In this document: piece by piece, positions 1 to 9,400 of the stretch
How positions within the stretch are numbered: the stretch's first letter is position 1
Layout: each line of letters opens with the position of its first letter
Assembly (NCBI GenBank): GCA_946406555.1
Contig: CAMJLB010000018.1
Coordinates: forward strand, 1 to 34,501
Length of the DNA: 34,501 bases
Direction: 5' to 3'
Origin: an uncultured Prevotellaceae bacterium
Lineage (GTDB): Bacteria; Bacteroidota; Bacteroidia; Bacteroidales; Bacteroidaceae
The notes under the pieces: model-generated
Seen by the model: the letters and a program-made list of their open reading frames with translations, nothing else
The model's database searches: none
What the model was told of the DNA's origin: nothing
Translations under genes and position numbers: made by a program

Positions 1-1144
1 CTTCGCAGAACTCGCCGAAAAGCTCGTCAATCAGTTTGCCCTTACCCATGGTCTCATCGACTTCCATTCCTTTTTCTTTGCAGAAGGCCCGGATTTCGTC
101 CTCGCTCTTTCCATCGCAATCAAAGCCCGTCTTTTCCTTGATGGCATCAAGAATGGGCAGACGGCGATATGGGGCCTTGAAACTCACGATCTGACCATCT
201 ATCTCACGCTCCGGCTTGCCGTTTACTGCTATACAGATGGTTTCCAGCAGTTTCTCAGTAAAAGACATCATCCAGTTATAATCCTTATATTGCACGTAAA
301 GTTCCATGCAGGTAAATTCAGGATTATGGTTGCGGTCCATACCCTCATTACGGAAATTCTTTCCTATTTCGTATACCCCTTCGAAGCCTCCTACGATAAG
401 CCGCTTCAGATACAGCTCGGTAGCAATGCGCATATACATATCTTGGTCGAGCGCATTGAAATGAGTGATGAAGGGTCGTGCCGATGCGCCACCTGCTATC
501 ATTTGCAGTGTAGGCGTCTCCACTTCGGTGTAGCCGGCATCGTCGAGCACACGCCGCAAGGTGCGAATTACGGTTGCACGCTGCAGGAAAGTGTCCTTCA
601 CCCCGTCGTTGACCACCAGGTCGACATAGCGCTGGCGATAACGCAGTTCTGGGTCATCGAACTTATCATAAGCCACTCCATCCTTATATTTCACGATGGG
701 CAGTGGCTTCAACGACTTCGACAGCAGCTTCAGTTCCTTGGCATGCACGGAAATTTCGCCTGTCTGTGTGCGGAACACAGTGCCTTTCACGCCAATGAAA
801 TCGCCGATATCAAGCAGTTTCTTGAACACGTTATTATAAAAGGAGTCCACCGCATTGCCTGCATCGACGTCATCGCGCGTAACATATACCTGTATACGGC
901 CTTTAGAGTCTTGCAGTTCCACAAAGCTGGCCTTACCCATCACGCGACGGTTCATCATTCGGCCTGCGATAGTCACTTCACGGGGTTCAGCATCATCGCT
1001 GAAGCTCTCGCGAATTTCGGAGCTGAAGGCGTTGGTGGGATACTCTGCTGCAGGGTATGGGTCTATGCCCAGCTTACGCAGTTCGCCAAGCGACTGTCGG
1101 CGAAGGATTTCCTGTTCACTCAGTTCAAGTTCAAGTACGTTCAT
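1..1144 (-). CDS. lysS: Lysyl-tRNA synthetase, class II (3' end cut by window edge)
   Basis: This enzyme charges tRNA-Lys with lysine in the cytoplasm. The 381 visible codons start at the ATG at 1144-1142 and run off the left edge, so the C-terminal catalytic part is missing. The N-terminal OB-fold anticodon-binding region lies at about residues 55-165 and includes GKASFVELQDSKGRIQVY. It is followed by the start of the class II catalytic core, with the motif 1 region (RYVDLVVN, VETPTL) and motif 2 (FRNEGMDRNHNPEF). This layout is characteristic of bacterial LysRS. A consensus Bacteroidota -7 element sits 41 bases upstream of the start, so the gene probably has its own transcript although it follows the upstream zinc-ribbon gene in the same direction. 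Family assignment is secure; only the end is unseen. Confidence 0.96.
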   Translation of the reverse strand, partial: MNVLELELSEQEILRRQSLGELRKLGIDPYPAAEYPTNAFSSEIRESFSDDAEPREVTIAGRMMNRRVMGKASFVELQDSKGRIQVYVTRDDVDAGNAVDSFYNNVFKKLLDIGDFIGVKGTVFRTQTGEISVHAKELKLLSKSLKPLPIVKYKDGVAYDKFDDPELRYRQRYVDLVVNDGVKDTFLQRATVIRTLRRVLDDAGYTEVETPTLQMIAGGASARPFITHFNALDQDMYMRIATELYLKRLIVGGFEGVYEIGKNFRNEGMDRNHNPEFTCMELYVQYKDYNWMMSFTEKLLETICIAVNGKPEREIDGQIVSFKAPYRRLPILDAIKEKTGFDCDGKSEDEIRAFCKEKGMEVDETMGKGKLIDELFGEFCE

Positions 1145-1184
1145 AACTTGTATCTAATATTCAAAATATATTTCTTTGAGTTTG

Positions 1185-1192
1185 CAAAATTA
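1185..1192 (-). promoter_or_regulatory. Predicted lysS promoter (-7 element)
   Basis: The minus strand reads TAATTTTG from 1192 to 1185, an exact match to the Bacteroidota TAnnTTTG -7 element, 41 bases upstream of the lysS start codon. No clear -33 TTTG was seen at the usual spacing. Confidence 0.6.
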
Positions 1193-1242
1193 CAAAAAAA
1201 CTATCGTATAATCAAACTTTTCGCTTTTTATTTACTGAAAAG

Positions 1243-2229
1243 CTATTCGTTTAGCGTGCCACAGTGTGGACAAATGCCCTTACTGTGTATTCGATGTCCG
1301 CAATGGCCACAATAAAAGTTGGTACGGTTTCGAAGATAATGGCCGACAGCCCACGACGCATAGACCACCAGCAAAGGGTACCCTATATAATATAAGGTGG
1401 AAATGCTGAAAATTACATAGCATACAGCACAAACGCCCATCAGTCCCAGATAGTAGAACAACGCATCGCCACCTGACAGATGCCTCCTTATGTCGTCGAC
1501 GGCAGCGAGAGCAGCAACGACCATGGCCCACACAGAAAGCAAGAAAAGCCCCAAGTGTAATGGCACCGAAAAAGGATTGAGCGTGGGGTGATAATAGTAA
1601 TGCCGCCAAGAGTCGGGGGCGAACAGCTGTATGGTGCTGTAGAACACGGCCGATGTAGCCACAAGCAGACAAAGGAGCGTGGGATAGAAAGAGTCGATAT
1701 CGTTGAAATGGACCATCTTGGCTCCCAGACTCATGAGTCGTCGCAAACTATATACAGCCATGACGAGCACGATCACAGCGAGAAAGATAAGCAAATGGGT
1801 GTCGGAGAAGAAATCGATGAACTGACTTATGGGAGAATCGGGGGCCACACAAGGCAGCATACTACTCTCATGTACCCAACCGATAGCCTGCTGATCGCGT
1901 GCCACCTTCACCCAAATAGTGTCAACGGTATCTGAAGGCATCGTCGTGATATCGGCTACCACGATACGATTGCCTTTATAAAGAGAAAAGGTGTCTACCG
2001 GGAGTCCGTTCACCACTTCAGTAGGATGCTGGACGATAAGCCGTAGCGAATCGGCCTTGATCAGAAAGTTGAAATTTTGCGTGTAGTGGTGGGTGGTATA
2101 GAACGATATGGAGTCGACCTGCTGCTCGGTCAGGCTCCATGCATCGGGAGTCTGCTGTTCCTGCCGATAGCACGACTGCACCATGCAGATGAAGAAAAAG
2201 TAAAGCAGTATATGGTAGGCTCTATTCAT
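1243..2229 (-). CDS. Membrane lipoprotein with SH3-like region and C-terminal zinc ribbon
   Basis: I do not recognise a named family for this 328-residue protein. A hydrophobic N-terminus ends in a lipobox-like V-Q-S-C (Cys20), suggesting a lipoprotein or signal anchor. Residues about 70-128 look like a bacterial SH3-type domain (KGNRIVVADI ... WVKVARDQQAIGWVHESSM). About five hydrophobic segments follow (near 145-162, 182-204, 224-245 and 255-298). The extreme C-terminus is a zinc ribbon, CGHCG-x(8)-CPHCG, with Cys307, 310, 320 and 323. It lies 34 bases downstream of the U32 gene with no visible promoter between them, so it is probably the distal gene of the operon that starts at 13933. The zinc ribbon matches the modules on the signalling proteins upstream. 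That makes a membrane partner for the cassette possible, but this is inference. Confidence 0.8.
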   Translation of the reverse strand: MNRAYHILLYFFFICMVQSCYRQEQQTPDAWSLTEQQVDSISFYTTHHYTQNFNFLIKADSLRLIVQHPTEVVNGLPVDTFSLYKGNRIVVADITTMPSDTVDTIWVKVARDQQAIGWVHESSMLPCVAPDSPISQFIDFFSDTHLLIFLAVIVLVMAVYSLRRLMSLGAKMVHFNDIDSFYPTLLCLLVATSAVFYSTIQLFAPDSWRHYYYHPTLNPFSVPLHLGLFLLSVWAMVVAALAAVDDIRRHLSGGDALFYYLGLMGVCAVCYVIFSISTLYYIGYPLLVVYASWAVGHYLRNRTNFYCGHCGHRIHSKGICPHCGTLNE

Positions 2230-2263
2230 CTATTTCTTGTTCTTTACGCATTTTATCAGGTCT

Positions 2264-4093
2264 TCAATCGGCATATACGTTCATTTGGCAATGCCTACAG
2301 TCGAACTCCAGGCGGAAGTGCCTTCCATCGGCCAAAGAGAGTGTAAGGGGTTCGCGCCATGCTGGCAGTCTACCACTATTCTTCTTGCAGAAGCCAAGAC
2401 TATAGCGCAGGCAATGACGGCATTGCATAATCAGCGGACTGGCAGGCTTCTGCAATTCAAACGCAGGGTCAGGATGAGACAGGCCATGCTGCTGATAGAA
2501 GAGTTGTGCCTTGCTGTTTGCAATGTTATATAAATACCCTCTGCCGTAGGATGGAGCACTTTGCGCTGCCATGGGAGCGACACTACTATCTGTGGTTCTT
2601 TCCCGATGACCAGTAGCATGACCAAGAGCCACTTCCACCAATTGTCTACGCCATTGGGCAAGCAGGCTCGAAGGGATGAAATAGGGGAAGTCGTCGGGTA
2701 TGTCTACTTTTGTACACACATAGGGTGTGCCCCCCAGTTTTGAAAGTTGCTTTCTTATATTGTCGAGCTGAGGCGTCTGTGCCAGCTGATGTGTCGATTC
2801 CACGCTTATGCTTACGTCATCGAGAGTAAGGTTGAAGCCATTTTCGGTTGGCCGAAGGCTTAGGGCGACAGGTATTTTCCGCTCTGCAGTAGGCCTGTTC
2901 AACGTGCGTTCAAACTCTTGGTCGTTGTTGCGATAGAGTTTCATGCCCGTGCGTAGTGATGCCGGCAGCTGCAAGGGATACATACAGTTTCGGTCGGCCC
3001 GGTTCACGCGGAAGCCCACCAACTGATTGTCGTCGCCAATGTAGCAGAGGCCATCGCCATTGGCAAAGCGAGCCACACCAGCCACGGTAAAATAATTGCC
3101 ATGGATTTCTTTCACATAGCCGACGTATTCACCCATGGCCTTTGGCGTGAGAAACGAGGCAATCCCTGGCTGCCGTCCATGAAGGAAATAGGTAGTATAG
3201 CCACGGTTGAACGTCTTGTTGAGGTCGGGTTGGAAGGAAAGACGCACCCTGCCCCGTGATGCCCTGCAGTATTTTCCGTGATGCTTTTCCACGATTTCAT
3301 CGAGGCGCTGACTATAGGCAGCAGTCACATTCTTCACATATGCCACGTCTTTCAGCCTGCCTTCTATCTTGAACGAGGTGGCACCTGCAGCTGCAAGTTC
3401 CTCCAAATGGTCGTATTGGCAGAGGTCTTTCAACGACAACAGATACTTTTCGCGTTCTATCAACTTGCCATCAGCATCGGTCAGATTGAACTTCATACGA
3501 CAGAACTGCGCACACTCTCCCCTATTGGCACTTCGCCCGAAGCAGTGTTGCGACGCATAGCAAAGGCCGCTATAGCTTACGCAAAGCGCACCATGCACGA
3601 AAACTTCAAGTTCCACATTGGGTACCCGGCGATGTATTTCGGCAATTTCTTCGACCGCCAGCTCTCTTGCCAATACCACGCGTCTGAACCCCAGCTGTGC
3701 GAGCCATGCCACTTTCTCCGCTGTTCGGTTGTCGGTCTGGGTAGAGGCATGCAATATGAGCCGGTCACCTTGGGGAAGTTGTCTTGTAAGGTCAATCAAT
3801 CCCATGTCTTGTACGAGAATGGCATCGACTCCTGCATCGGCCAGATTGGCCAACAGCTCAAGAGTGTCGTGAAGTTCATCATCATAGACAATGGTGTTGA
3901 CCGTGACATACACTTTCGCTCCAAACTGATGAGCATAACGGCAGAGACTGGCAATGTCGGCGACACTGTTTCCGGCGGCAGCACGTGCGCCGAATCGCGG
4001 GGCACCTATATATACAGCATCGGCTCCATGGTCTATGGCTGCCATGCCACAGGCCAGATCTTTAGCTGGTGCAAGCAGTTCGAGTGTTGCCAT
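2264..4093 (-). CDS. U32-family protein, RlhA-like (23S rRNA hydroxylase family; formerly 'peptidase U32')
   Basis: The 609-residue protein begins LELLAPAKDL and carries the U32 signature region at residues 164-200 (EVFVHGALCVSYSGLC ... RGECAQFCRMKF). Cys171, 178, 194 and 198 match the conserved cysteines that bind an Fe-S cluster in characterised members. The length and the Cys-rich C-terminus (CRHCLRYSLGFC ... DCRHCQMN) are closer to E. coli RlhA (653 residues, 5-hydroxycytidine in 23S rRNA) than to the shorter TrhP (tRNA 5-hydroxyuridine) or UbiU/V. The specific RNA target cannot be decided from sequence alone. Older 'collagenase/peptidase' annotations are probably wrong for this subgroup. 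Its ATG overlaps the metAA stop codon as TAATG, which predicts translational coupling. Confidence 0.88.
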   Translation of the reverse strand: MATLELLAPAKDLACGMAAIDHGADAVYIGAPRFGARAAAGNSVADIASLCRYAHQFGAKVYVTVNTIVYDDELHDTLELLANLADAGVDAILVQDMGLIDLTRQLPQGDRLILHASTQTDNRTAEKVAWLAQLGFRRVVLARELAVEEIAEIHRRVPNVELEVFVHGALCVSYSGLCYASQHCFGRSANRGECAQFCRMKFNLTDADGKLIEREKYLLSLKDLCQYDHLEELAAAGATSFKIEGRLKDVAYVKNVTAAYSQRLDEIVEKHHGKYCRASRGRVRLSFQPDLNKTFNRGYTTYFLHGRQPGIASFLTPKAMGEYVGYVKEIHGNYFTVAGVARFANGDGLCYIGDDNQLVGFRVNRADRNCMYPLQLPASLRTGMKLYRNNDQEFERTLNRPTAERKIPVALSLRPTENGFNLTLDDVSISVESTHQLAQTPQLDNIRKQLSKLGGTPYVCTKVDIPDDFPYFIPSSLLAQWRRQLVEVALGHATGHRERTTDSSVAPMAAQSAPSYGRGYLYNIANSKAQLFYQQHGLSHPDPAFELQKPASPLIMQCRHCLRYSLGFCKKNSGRLPAWREPLTLSLADGRHFRLEFDCRHCQMNVYAD

Positions 4094-5016
4094 TATTCTA
4101 TCTTGCTGATGTCGTAAGGAGTCTCCTGATAGACGTAATAGTTCACCCAGTTATTATAGAACAGATTTGCATGTGCTCTCCACGTGACCACAGGCTGGTT
4201 GTCTGGGTTGTCGTTGCGATAGTAGTGCTGTGGCAGGTCTACATCGTCGCGAATGTCTTTGTCGCGGCGATACTCTTTATCGAGTGTGTTGGGAGCATAT
4301 TCCAAATGACCCGTGATGAAGAATTCCCGGCCATTGCGCGCCATAACGATACTCACGCCGCTTTCCTCCGACTCGGCAATAAGTGTCAGTTTATTGCAAC
4401 TCAGTATGTCATTGCGCCTGACTTCGGTATGACGGCTATGAGGCATCATAAACTCATCGTCGAAGCCACGGAAGATGGGTAGCTGAGCATAGGCCTCGAG
4501 CTTATGTTGTGGGAATATGCCGAACATTTTCCGGGGCAGATCGTACTTGGGCACTCCATAGTGATAGTAGAGCCCGGCCTGAGCAGCCCAGCATATATAT
4601 AATGTGCTGGTGACGTGCGTCTTGGCCCATTCGAAAATCTGCGAAATCTCGTTCCAGTAGCCCACCTGCTCAAAAGGCATCGTCTCTACGGGGGCTCCGG
4701 TGATAATCATCCCGTCGAATTTTTCCTGCTTCATCGTTTCGAAGTCGCGATAGAACATCATCATGTGCTCTATGGGCGTGTTCTTCGGTGTATGGCTTTT
4801 CAGCTTCATAAAATTTATGTCGAGCTGCAGTGGCGTGTTCGAGAGCAGCCTGATGAGGTCCGTCTCAGTCGTAATCTTCAGCGGCATCAGGTTCAGGATG
4901 ACGATACGCAGTGGGCGTATGTCCTGGGCATGCGCCCTGGAGCTGTTCATGACGAATATGTTTTCCCGTTTCAATATATCGATAGCGGGCAGCAAGTCGG
5001 GTAGTCTAAGTGGCAT
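4093..5016 (-). CDS. metAA: Homoserine O-acetyltransferase, MetA family
   Basis: This enzyme acylates homoserine, the committed step of methionine biosynthesis, in the cytoplasm. The 307 residues begin MPLRLPDLLPA, the canonical MetA start, so this start is firm. The nucleophile is Cys142 in STLYICWAAQAG; His237 and Glu239 in GHLEY complete the expected active site. Position 111 is Glu (TGAPVE). In this family Glu111 favours acetyl-CoA, whereas the Gly of E. coli MetA favours succinyl-CoA. The protein is therefore better called an acetyltransferase than the usual default 'homoserine O-succinyltransferase'. The gene lies 19 bases after the PP2C gene with no visible promoter and overlaps the U32 start by one base, so it appears to be carried on the signalling-cassette transcript. 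Confidence 0.95.
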   Translation of the reverse strand: MPLRLPDLLPAIDILKRENIFVMNSSRAHAQDIRPLRIVILNLMPLKITTETDLIRLLSNTPLQLDINFMKLKSHTPKNTPIEHMMMFYRDFETMKQEKFDGMIITGAPVETMPFEQVGYWNEISQIFEWAKTHVTSTLYICWAAQAGLYYHYGVPKYDLPRKMFGIFPQHKLEAYAQLPIFRGFDDEFMMPHSRHTEVRRNDILSCNKLTLIAESEESGVSIVMARNGREFFITGHLEYAPNTLDKEYRRDKDIRDDVDLPQHYYRNDNPDNQPVVTWRAHANLFYNNWVNYYVYQETPYDISKIE

Positions 5017-5035
5017 TTTCTTGTGGTGGTTCTTA

Positions 5036-5782
5036 TTATTCTACTTGTATGATGATGACGGAAACATTGTCCAGTCCGCCGGCATCTTCAGCGGCTTCGC
5101 ATAGCGATGTGGCATCATAGCCCTCGATGAGCATTTTCTCGATGAGCGAATCTTCGACCATGTCGGTGAGGCCATCGCTACACAGCATGAAGGTATCGCC
5201 GGCCAGGACATCGGTCGAACACTGCACCAAGTCGATATAGCTGGTCTTGCAACCACCGCCTATGCAGTTGGTGATGACATTGCTATGTTTTGGCGACCCC
5301 AGCAGATTGCTGAGCGAGTGGTCGGTGGTGAGTTGCATGAGCTTTCCATCGTGCAGTCTGTAGAGCCGGCTGTCGCCGCAGTTCATCCAGTAGAACTCGC
5401 CAGCATAATAGGCCATTGCCACGAGTGTGGTGCCCATGTCGCGGTATTTTGGGTCGGCATGGCCCTTCGAATCGATGATGTTATTGATGCTCTCACCCCA
5501 TTCGAAGATGGTTTCGTTGAAGTCGCCCGGTTTCAGTCCGGCAGGAATGTCGCTGAAGAAGTACTGTAAGTTGTGCAGCACGTCGCTGCTGGCCACTTCG
5601 CCGCTATTATGGCCTCCCATGCCATCGGCCAAGGCTATCATGTAGCGGTCGGTGTCGTTAGTTGATACCAGGGCATGGGTGCGGCTGTTGCGAACGAAAC
5701 TGTCGCCCACGAGCAGCATATCTTCATTGTTTGTTCTCACGCAGCCCACATGGCTGGCAGCTGTGATGTTCAGATTTAACAT
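5036..5782 (-). CDS. PP2C-family Ser/Thr protein phosphatase
   Basis: A single-domain, soluble, metal-dependent (Mn/Mg) phosphatase of 248 residues with no signal peptide or membrane segment. All PP2C metal and phosphate motifs are visible in order: RTNNED (16-21), the DGMGGHNSGE metal loop (53-62), MGTTL (116-120), NCGDSRLY (134-141), CSDGLTD (201-207) and GLDNVSV (236-242). The acidic residues Asp21, Asp53, Asp203 and Asp238 are all kept, so it should be active. It is the likely opposing partner of the Ser/Thr kinase encoded four genes upstream on the same strand, as in other bacterial kinase/PP2C pairs (PrkC/Stp, PpkA/PppA). It follows the FHA gene by 59 bases and precedes metAA by 19. Confidence 0.95.
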   Translation of the reverse strand: MLNLNITAASHVGCVRTNNEDMLLVGDSFVRNSRTHALVSTNDTDRYMIALADGMGGHNSGEVASSDVLHNLQYFFSDIPAGLKPGDFNETIFEWGESINNIIDSKGHADPKYRDMGTTLVAMAYYAGEFYWMNCGDSRLYRLHDGKLMQLTTDHSLSNLLGSPKHSNVITNCIGGGCKTSYIDLVQCSTDVLAGDTFMLCSDGLTDMVEDSLIEKMLIEGYDATSLCEAAEDAGGLDNVSVIIIQVE

Positions 5783-5841
5783 ATTGTTTCCCTATTTGTT
5801 ATATATGTTACCCAGAATCGTTGTCAACGAAATAGTGAGCG

Positions 5842-6441
5842 TCAGTTTACGCTCACTTGCAGGTTGATATTGGCAATGGTTACGATGTCGCCATTCTTTA
5901 TCGACATGTCGACATCGGGTTGAAGCAAGTGGTCGTTGAGTTTCGTCCCATTCGACGAGTGCTTGTCGGTAATGCACCACCCCGAGTCGGCCTTGTACTT
6001 CAGTTGTGCATGTACGCCCGAGACATACATGTTGTTTTGGAAAAACTGCGCGTATGGTCCCTGCCTTCTCCCTATCACAGCTCCATTTATGCCTTGTATC
6101 CTGATATTGAGCGAACCATTATATAGCAAGAGCACCGGGACGCCGTGCGGCTGGTTCGGCTGTGGTATGGAAGCACTGGCTGGCGTTTTGCCAAGGGTGG
6201 AAGAGTTGGTGGTAATAAATTCATGAGAGGCAAAGCCGATAGACACCGCCGACTGCGAAACCTGCGCATTGGCCTTTCGCTGGTATTCGGCGGGCGTGAC
6301 CATCAAACCACCACAGTTGGTGCACCGACGACCCATGCCCACCCTGCCACATCGCTGGCAATAGAGCAATGCCTGGCCACACTGGTCGCAATAATGGGAA
6401 TCGTCGTCGATTTCTTCTTTACAATTTGGACAAATAATCAT
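5842..6441 (-). CDS. Double zinc-ribbon / FHA-domain adaptor
   Basis: The 199-residue protein has two N-terminal zinc ribbons: Cys4/7 with Cys18/21, and Cys28/31 with Cys40/43. A low-complexity Ser/Thr/Pro linker (about 50-100) follows. The C-terminal forkhead-associated domain (about 102-199) keeps the phosphothreonine-binding set: GR at 124-125, S141-x-x-H144, and S163-N164-G165-T166. FHA domains read phosphothreonine, so this is the natural reader for the kinase in the same cluster. The zinc ribbons probably bind protein or nucleic acid partners. There is no membrane segment. It starts 49 bases after the AAA+ gene stop. The domain call is strong; the partner is inferred from context. Confidence 0.93.
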   Translation of the reverse strand: MIICPNCKEEIDDDSHYCDQCGQALLYCQRCGRVGMGRRCTNCGGLMVTPAEYQRKANAQVSQSAVSIGFASHEFITTNSSTLGKTPASASIPQPNQPHGVPVLLLYNGSLNIRIQGINGAVIGRRQGPYAQFFQNNMYVSGVHAQLKYKADSGWCITDKHSSNGTKLNDHLLQPDVDMSIKNGDIVTIANINLQVSVN

Positions 6442-6490
6442 ATCTTCGTTCTACGAATTTACTCTAATGTTCTTCTTATAATCCTCTATA

Positions 6491-9400
6491 CTACAAATCT
6501 TTAATGTCTTCTGGCAGAATAACCTGATAGGTTTCTTTCGTCACCTGTTCTGGCGGCATCTGCGACACACGCATCGACAGTTGCTGCACCGTCTCGTCGA
6601 GCATGTTGCGCATCTCGCGGGCATTGCCGAAGTTCTCGTCTTTCTTGAGCAGCATCTTGCAGATAACGTCGAGGGCCTTGAATTCGGCAGGCGGCGAAAG
6701 GGTGTACTGCTCTTTCTGTGCCATTTTCTTGAATATGGCCAGGAGCTCATCTTCGTTGTAGTCTTCTATATGCAGTTTATGCGTAAACCGGCTGGCCAGT
6801 CCCGCATTCATCTGCAGGAACTCATCCATTTTGTCCTTATAGCCGGCAGCTATCACCACAAACTTGCCACGGTCGTCTTCCATGCGCTTCATGAGGGTGT
6901 CGATGGCCTCTTTGCCATACTGGTCGTTCTGGTCGCTCAAGGTATATGCCTCGTCGATGAAGAGGATTCCTCCCATGGCTTTGTCGCACCAGCCATTCAC
7001 TATCTTTGGTGTCTCGCCCATGTATTTTCCCACCAATGTAGCACGGCTGGTCTCGATGACACGTGCCGTATGCAAGATGTCCATCGACTGCAGCACTTCG
7101 CCCATCTTCCTTGCAATCGAAGTCTTGCCCGTTCCGGGGTTTCCGGTGAGGATGAAGTTCATCGACATCTGCTGCACCTTTCCTGCTCCCATGGCGGCAC
7201 GCTGCTTCATAAACATGCTCTGCACGGCCAGTCGGCGTATGGAGTTCTTCACCGAGCGCATGCCGATGAATTCGTCGAGTTCGTTGAGCACCTCGTCGAG
7301 CGGGCGGGCCTTTTCGTTCTGGGCCATGGGCAGGTCTTCGGCCGTGATCTTGTACATGTCGGCCTCTTGGAATCCCGGCTGCCCCATGAGGCCCACCAGG
7401 CGCTGGCTCTGCTTCTCTACTGCCTCGTCGAAAATGCGACGTGCCTCACGCGCATTGCCGAAATTCTTGTCGCGGCGCAGGTAAAGCTGCTCAAACTGCC
7501 TGTGTATGGCTGCCTGTGTGGCTTCGTCGATGGTAAAACTCTTGGCCTTTGCCAGATTCAGGAAAATCTGCGTCAGCTCGTCAGGGGTATAGTCATCGAA
7601 ATGTATGGTCTGCGTAAAACGGCTCTTCAATCCTGGGTTGGTATCGATGAAATCATGCATCTGGTCGGTATATCCCGCCACGATGCAAACAAATTTTCCT
7701 CTATCGTCTTCCAACCGTTTGAGCAGCGTGTCGATGGCCTCGGCACCGAAGCTGTCGCCGTCGTTCGACTTCAGCGTGTATGCCTCGTCGATGAAGAGTA
7801 CGCCTCCTATGGCCGTATCGATGAGCTGATTCGTCTTAATGGCCGTCTGCCCTGAGTAGCCAGCCACGAGTTTCGAGCGGTCGGCTTCTACAAGCTGCCC
7901 CCTCGACACGATGCCGAGCGTCTTGAATACATCTGCCATGATACGGGCTACGGTGGTCTTTCCCGTACCAGGATTGCCTGTAAACACGTAGTGCTTTCCT
8001 TGGAAAGTATTGGTTTCGCCGCGCCTTATCTGCAGTTTCAAGAATGCCGAGAGATTCGATATTTCCTTCTTCACGCCAGCCAGTCCCACGAGGCCGTCGA
8101 GGCGTTTCAGGCAGTCGCCCAGATCCACATCCTTGGGTGCCTCGTATGGTATGTCGGCCTCTTCGATGGTCATGAGTTGCTCATTGGTCATTTGCGACAA
8201 GTCGCCGTATTGCAGGCGCTGTGCCTGTTTTTTGCAAATCTGGTCGAAGAGCGAGCGCATGGTGCGGCCATTGGCAAAGTCTTTGTCGCGCGACTTATAT
8301 AACTCGCTTATCATCTTCTTTGTCAGTTGTTCGGCCTGAGCAGAGAATATGTACTTCTTGTCCTGTGCGAAGACCTGCATGATCTGGTACAGTTCGTCGG
8401 GCGTGTAGTCTTCGATGTTCAGGAAATAGTTGAAACGGCTGCGCATGCCAGGATTGATGCGGAAGAGGTTTTCCATCTCGGTGCGATAGCCTGCTGCAAT
8501 GACCACAAACTTGCCGCGGTCGTCTTCCATTCGTTTCATGAGTGTCTCCAGGGCCTGTGCGCCTTGGTTGTCGCGTTCGCCCGACTGGCTCACTGGCGCC
8601 AGCGTATATGCCTCATCGACGAAGAGGATGCCCCCTATCGCCTTGTCGCACAGGCGATTCACCACCTTGGGAGTTTCGCCTTGATAGGGACTCACCATCT
8701 GCGAACGGTCTACTTCTACCACATGTCCTGAGTCTAAATAGCCTATCGAGGCAAGAATCTCGCCCAACTTACGTGCCATAGTGGTCTTACCAGTACCGGG
8801 ATTACCCGTGAGCACGATGTGCATCGACATTTTCTCCTGTTCGCCCAAGCCTCGCTCGGCCCGCTGCAGACTGTTCTGCACCGAGTAGGCAATCTCGCGC
8901 ACGGCCTGCTTCACCTCGCTCATGCCTATATACTTGTTCAGGTCGGCCAAGATTTCGTCAAGCGTGCGCTCCTCAGGCACATAGCCTTTGATGTCGCCAA
9001 GTTCCACCTGTGTGGCCTCTGTGCCACGACTGATAAAAGAAGTAAAGATGTCTTCGGCAGTCTTCATTGCCAAGTGGGCATTGCCAAAGGTCTCGTCTTT
9101 TATCTTTATCTGGTATTTGAAGTATCGGTTCAGCTGTTTGACTGCCTCGGGTGTGAAGTTGGCTATACCGTACTTCATGCGCAGTTCGAGCTTCACTATA
9201 TCGCTCAGTTCATGGTAGTTGGGGGTAGGAAGTCTAAAGGTGTACTTGAACCTGTTCTTTACCGCAGGATTGCTCTCAAGGAAATCGTCGAGCCCTTTTG
9301 GCAGACCAGCCATGACCACAATGGGATTGTCGTCCCATTTGTCCATCTCCACAAACAGTTTGTCGAGCGGATTCACCTGGTTCGAATACTTGTCGGGCAG

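Noticed and set aside
1223..1243. Hairpin GCTTTT/AAAAGC after the zinc-ribbon lipoprotein gene
   Set aside because: It has only six base pairs, mostly A-T, with no clean T-tract directly after it; too weak to call a terminator.
290..1315. Long plus-strand open frame opposite lysS
   Set aside because: It is antisense to a clear lysyl-tRNA synthetase and has no family resemblance of its own.
2264..4093. Collagenase/protease function for the U32 gene
   Set aside because: Characterised relatives with this cysteine pattern and length are RNA-hydroxylation enzymes; no protease catalytic residues are evident.
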